From: Cymbidium sinense
Taxonomy: Eukaryota; Streptophyta; Magnoliopsida; Asparagales; Orchidaceae
NCBI GenBank assembly: GCA_021442155.1
Contig: JAKCPB010000330.1
Span: 274,001 to 338,000, forward strand
Length of the DNA: 64,000 bases
Reading direction: 5' to 3'
The notes beneath the pieces are model-generated. The model made no database searches. It had not been told where the DNA came from and saw nothing but the letters and a program-made list of their open reading frames with translations. Each line of letters begins with the position of its first letter. Position 1 is the stretch's first letter. Positions 63,200-64,000 of the stretch are shown piece after piece. The translations under genes and the position numbers were made by a program.

Positions 63200-64000
63200 C
63201 CTAGAAGAATTTGTTAAGGAGGTGATCAATCAACATAATGGTAGAATTGGTCACACAATGGTTTGAATGAGATATAAAGGCATGGAGTTAAGGGTACTCT
63301 AATCAAAGTGAGCCTACCACCAAATGAGAGTAAATGAAATTCCCAAATAGAAAATTTTATTAGAGATTTTGGATTAACTCATCAAAGAGATGTGATTTTT
63401 TCTGACCTTTAAAAGCAAAGCACCAAGATATTTAGCAGGAAGTTGTTGTTGCTGAAAATTAGTAATGCTCAAGATTTGGTTGATCCTATTACTAGAGATT
63501 TTAGAGGAAGGAATGAAACAACTTTTACCTTCATTAAGAAAGAGACCAATTTGGTTACCAAATTTATTTAAAATATTCTTAATAGTCTTAATGTGATGAA
63601 TATAGGGATTGCAAAAGATTATGAAGTCATCAGTAAAGCTAAGATGGGAGACAGGAAGACCACCTTGAGTTCTAAAAATATGGATTATTGTTGAAAAGAT
63701 CATTAAGACTCCTCAAAAGATATTCAACATCAATAATAAAAAAAGAGAGGGAAACAAGGGATCCCTTGTCTCAATCCATGCATAAAGGGAAAAAACCTAG
63801 GGACTCACCATTCATGATAACGAGAACCAAACATTGGTAATACAATTTTAATGAGATGGATAAAAGAGTTAGAAAACCAAACAAATGTAGAATTTGGAAG
63901 AGAAAATTCCAAGAGAGGTTATCAAAAGCTTTAGAGATGTCCAATTTGAAAAGGATGTTACCACCTATGGTAGAAGCATCAAGGTCATGAATCAACTCTT
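63200..64000 (-). pseudogene. LINE3 reverse transcriptase, partial and broken
   Basis: The frame 63,995-63,771 starts MIHDLDASTIGGNILFKLDI and continues SKAFDNLSWNFLFQIL, the RT region that holds the first catalytic Asp (KLDISKAFD), then MNGE. HGLRQG is readable near 63,785-63,760 in another frame. The frame 63,703-63,374 carries TQGGLPVSHLSFTDDFIIFC: the catalytic box is FTDD, with Ala changed to Thr, and both Asp retained. QQLPAKYLGALL follows. The enzyme copies the element's RNA at the nicked target. Confidence 0.85.

Larger units (their letters stand above)
59973..64000 (-). mobile_element. LINE3: L1-type non-LTR retrotransposon, 5' part beyond window
   Basis: A T-run of about 14 is followed by GGGAAATCCCATATAGAGGG and GAGGGTTACAAGGTCCTTAT, the same 3' terminus as LINE1 and LINE2. 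Reading leftwards from the window edge: reverse transcriptase (64,000 to about 63,200), zf-RVT-like region (62,560-62,250), RNase H (62,212-61,900) and a 3' region of about 1.7 kb with an internal duplication. ORF1 and endonuclease must lie beyond 64,000. It sits at the right edge of the T/G-rich array. Confidence 0.87.

Overview
This is 64 kb of repeat-dominated nuclear DNA from a flowering plant. I found no intact host protein-coding gene, rRNA, tRNA or CRISPR array. Three things point to a plant: L1-type LINEs whose ORF1 resembles the plant DUF4283 domain and whose second ORF has an RNase H tail; remnants of a Ty3/gypsy integrase; and many degenerate copies of the plant telomeric heptamer TTTAGGG. 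The species cannot be named from this sequence.

1-33,700 is a mosaic of dispersed repeats. A GC-rich family (B) occurs at 1-365, 12,985-13,330, 14,265-14,880 and about 27,340-27,530. An AT-rich family (A) occurs at 840-3,190 and, inverted, at 18,620-19,230 plus 25,618-27,360. The inverted copy is split by a 6.4 kb LINE (LINE1, 19,231-25,617) flanked by an 8-bp duplication. A third partial A copy near 30,400-31,040 is split by two short LINE 3' ends. A third family (C) is inverted between 12,336-12,922 and 29,222-29,852. Two small DNA elements have clean ends: a hAT-type element (7,099-7,662, 8-bp duplication) and a PIF/Harbinger-type element (15,055-15,870, TTA duplication). Long (TA)n tracts mark 17.6, 17.95, 28.96, 30.1 and 31.66 kb.

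33,700-59,970 is dominated by a strongly strand-asymmetric array that is rich in T and poor in C on the + strand. Blocks of TTTAGGG-like repeat, a recurrent junction sequence, long blocks built on TTTTA, and a 350-430 bp module that encodes an RGG-like peptide on the - strand recur in the same order. The array is interrupted by LINE2 (about 35,847-44,330). It is also interrupted by a segment (about 46-54.6 kb) holding a decayed Ty3/gypsy 3' pol region, a GGTCAA-rich tract, a duplicated block of about 360 bp and a degenerate satellite of about 335 bp. LINE3 starts at 59,973 and runs off the window.

All LINE-type insertions, full-length and truncated, lie on the - strand. Inside the array this fits target-primed reverse transcription from T-rich nick sites on the + strand. 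Every transposon gene seen is broken, so the window looks like old heterochromatin. I see no convincing new biochemical system. The most unusual structure is the higher-order T/G-rich array with its embedded RGG-coding module.
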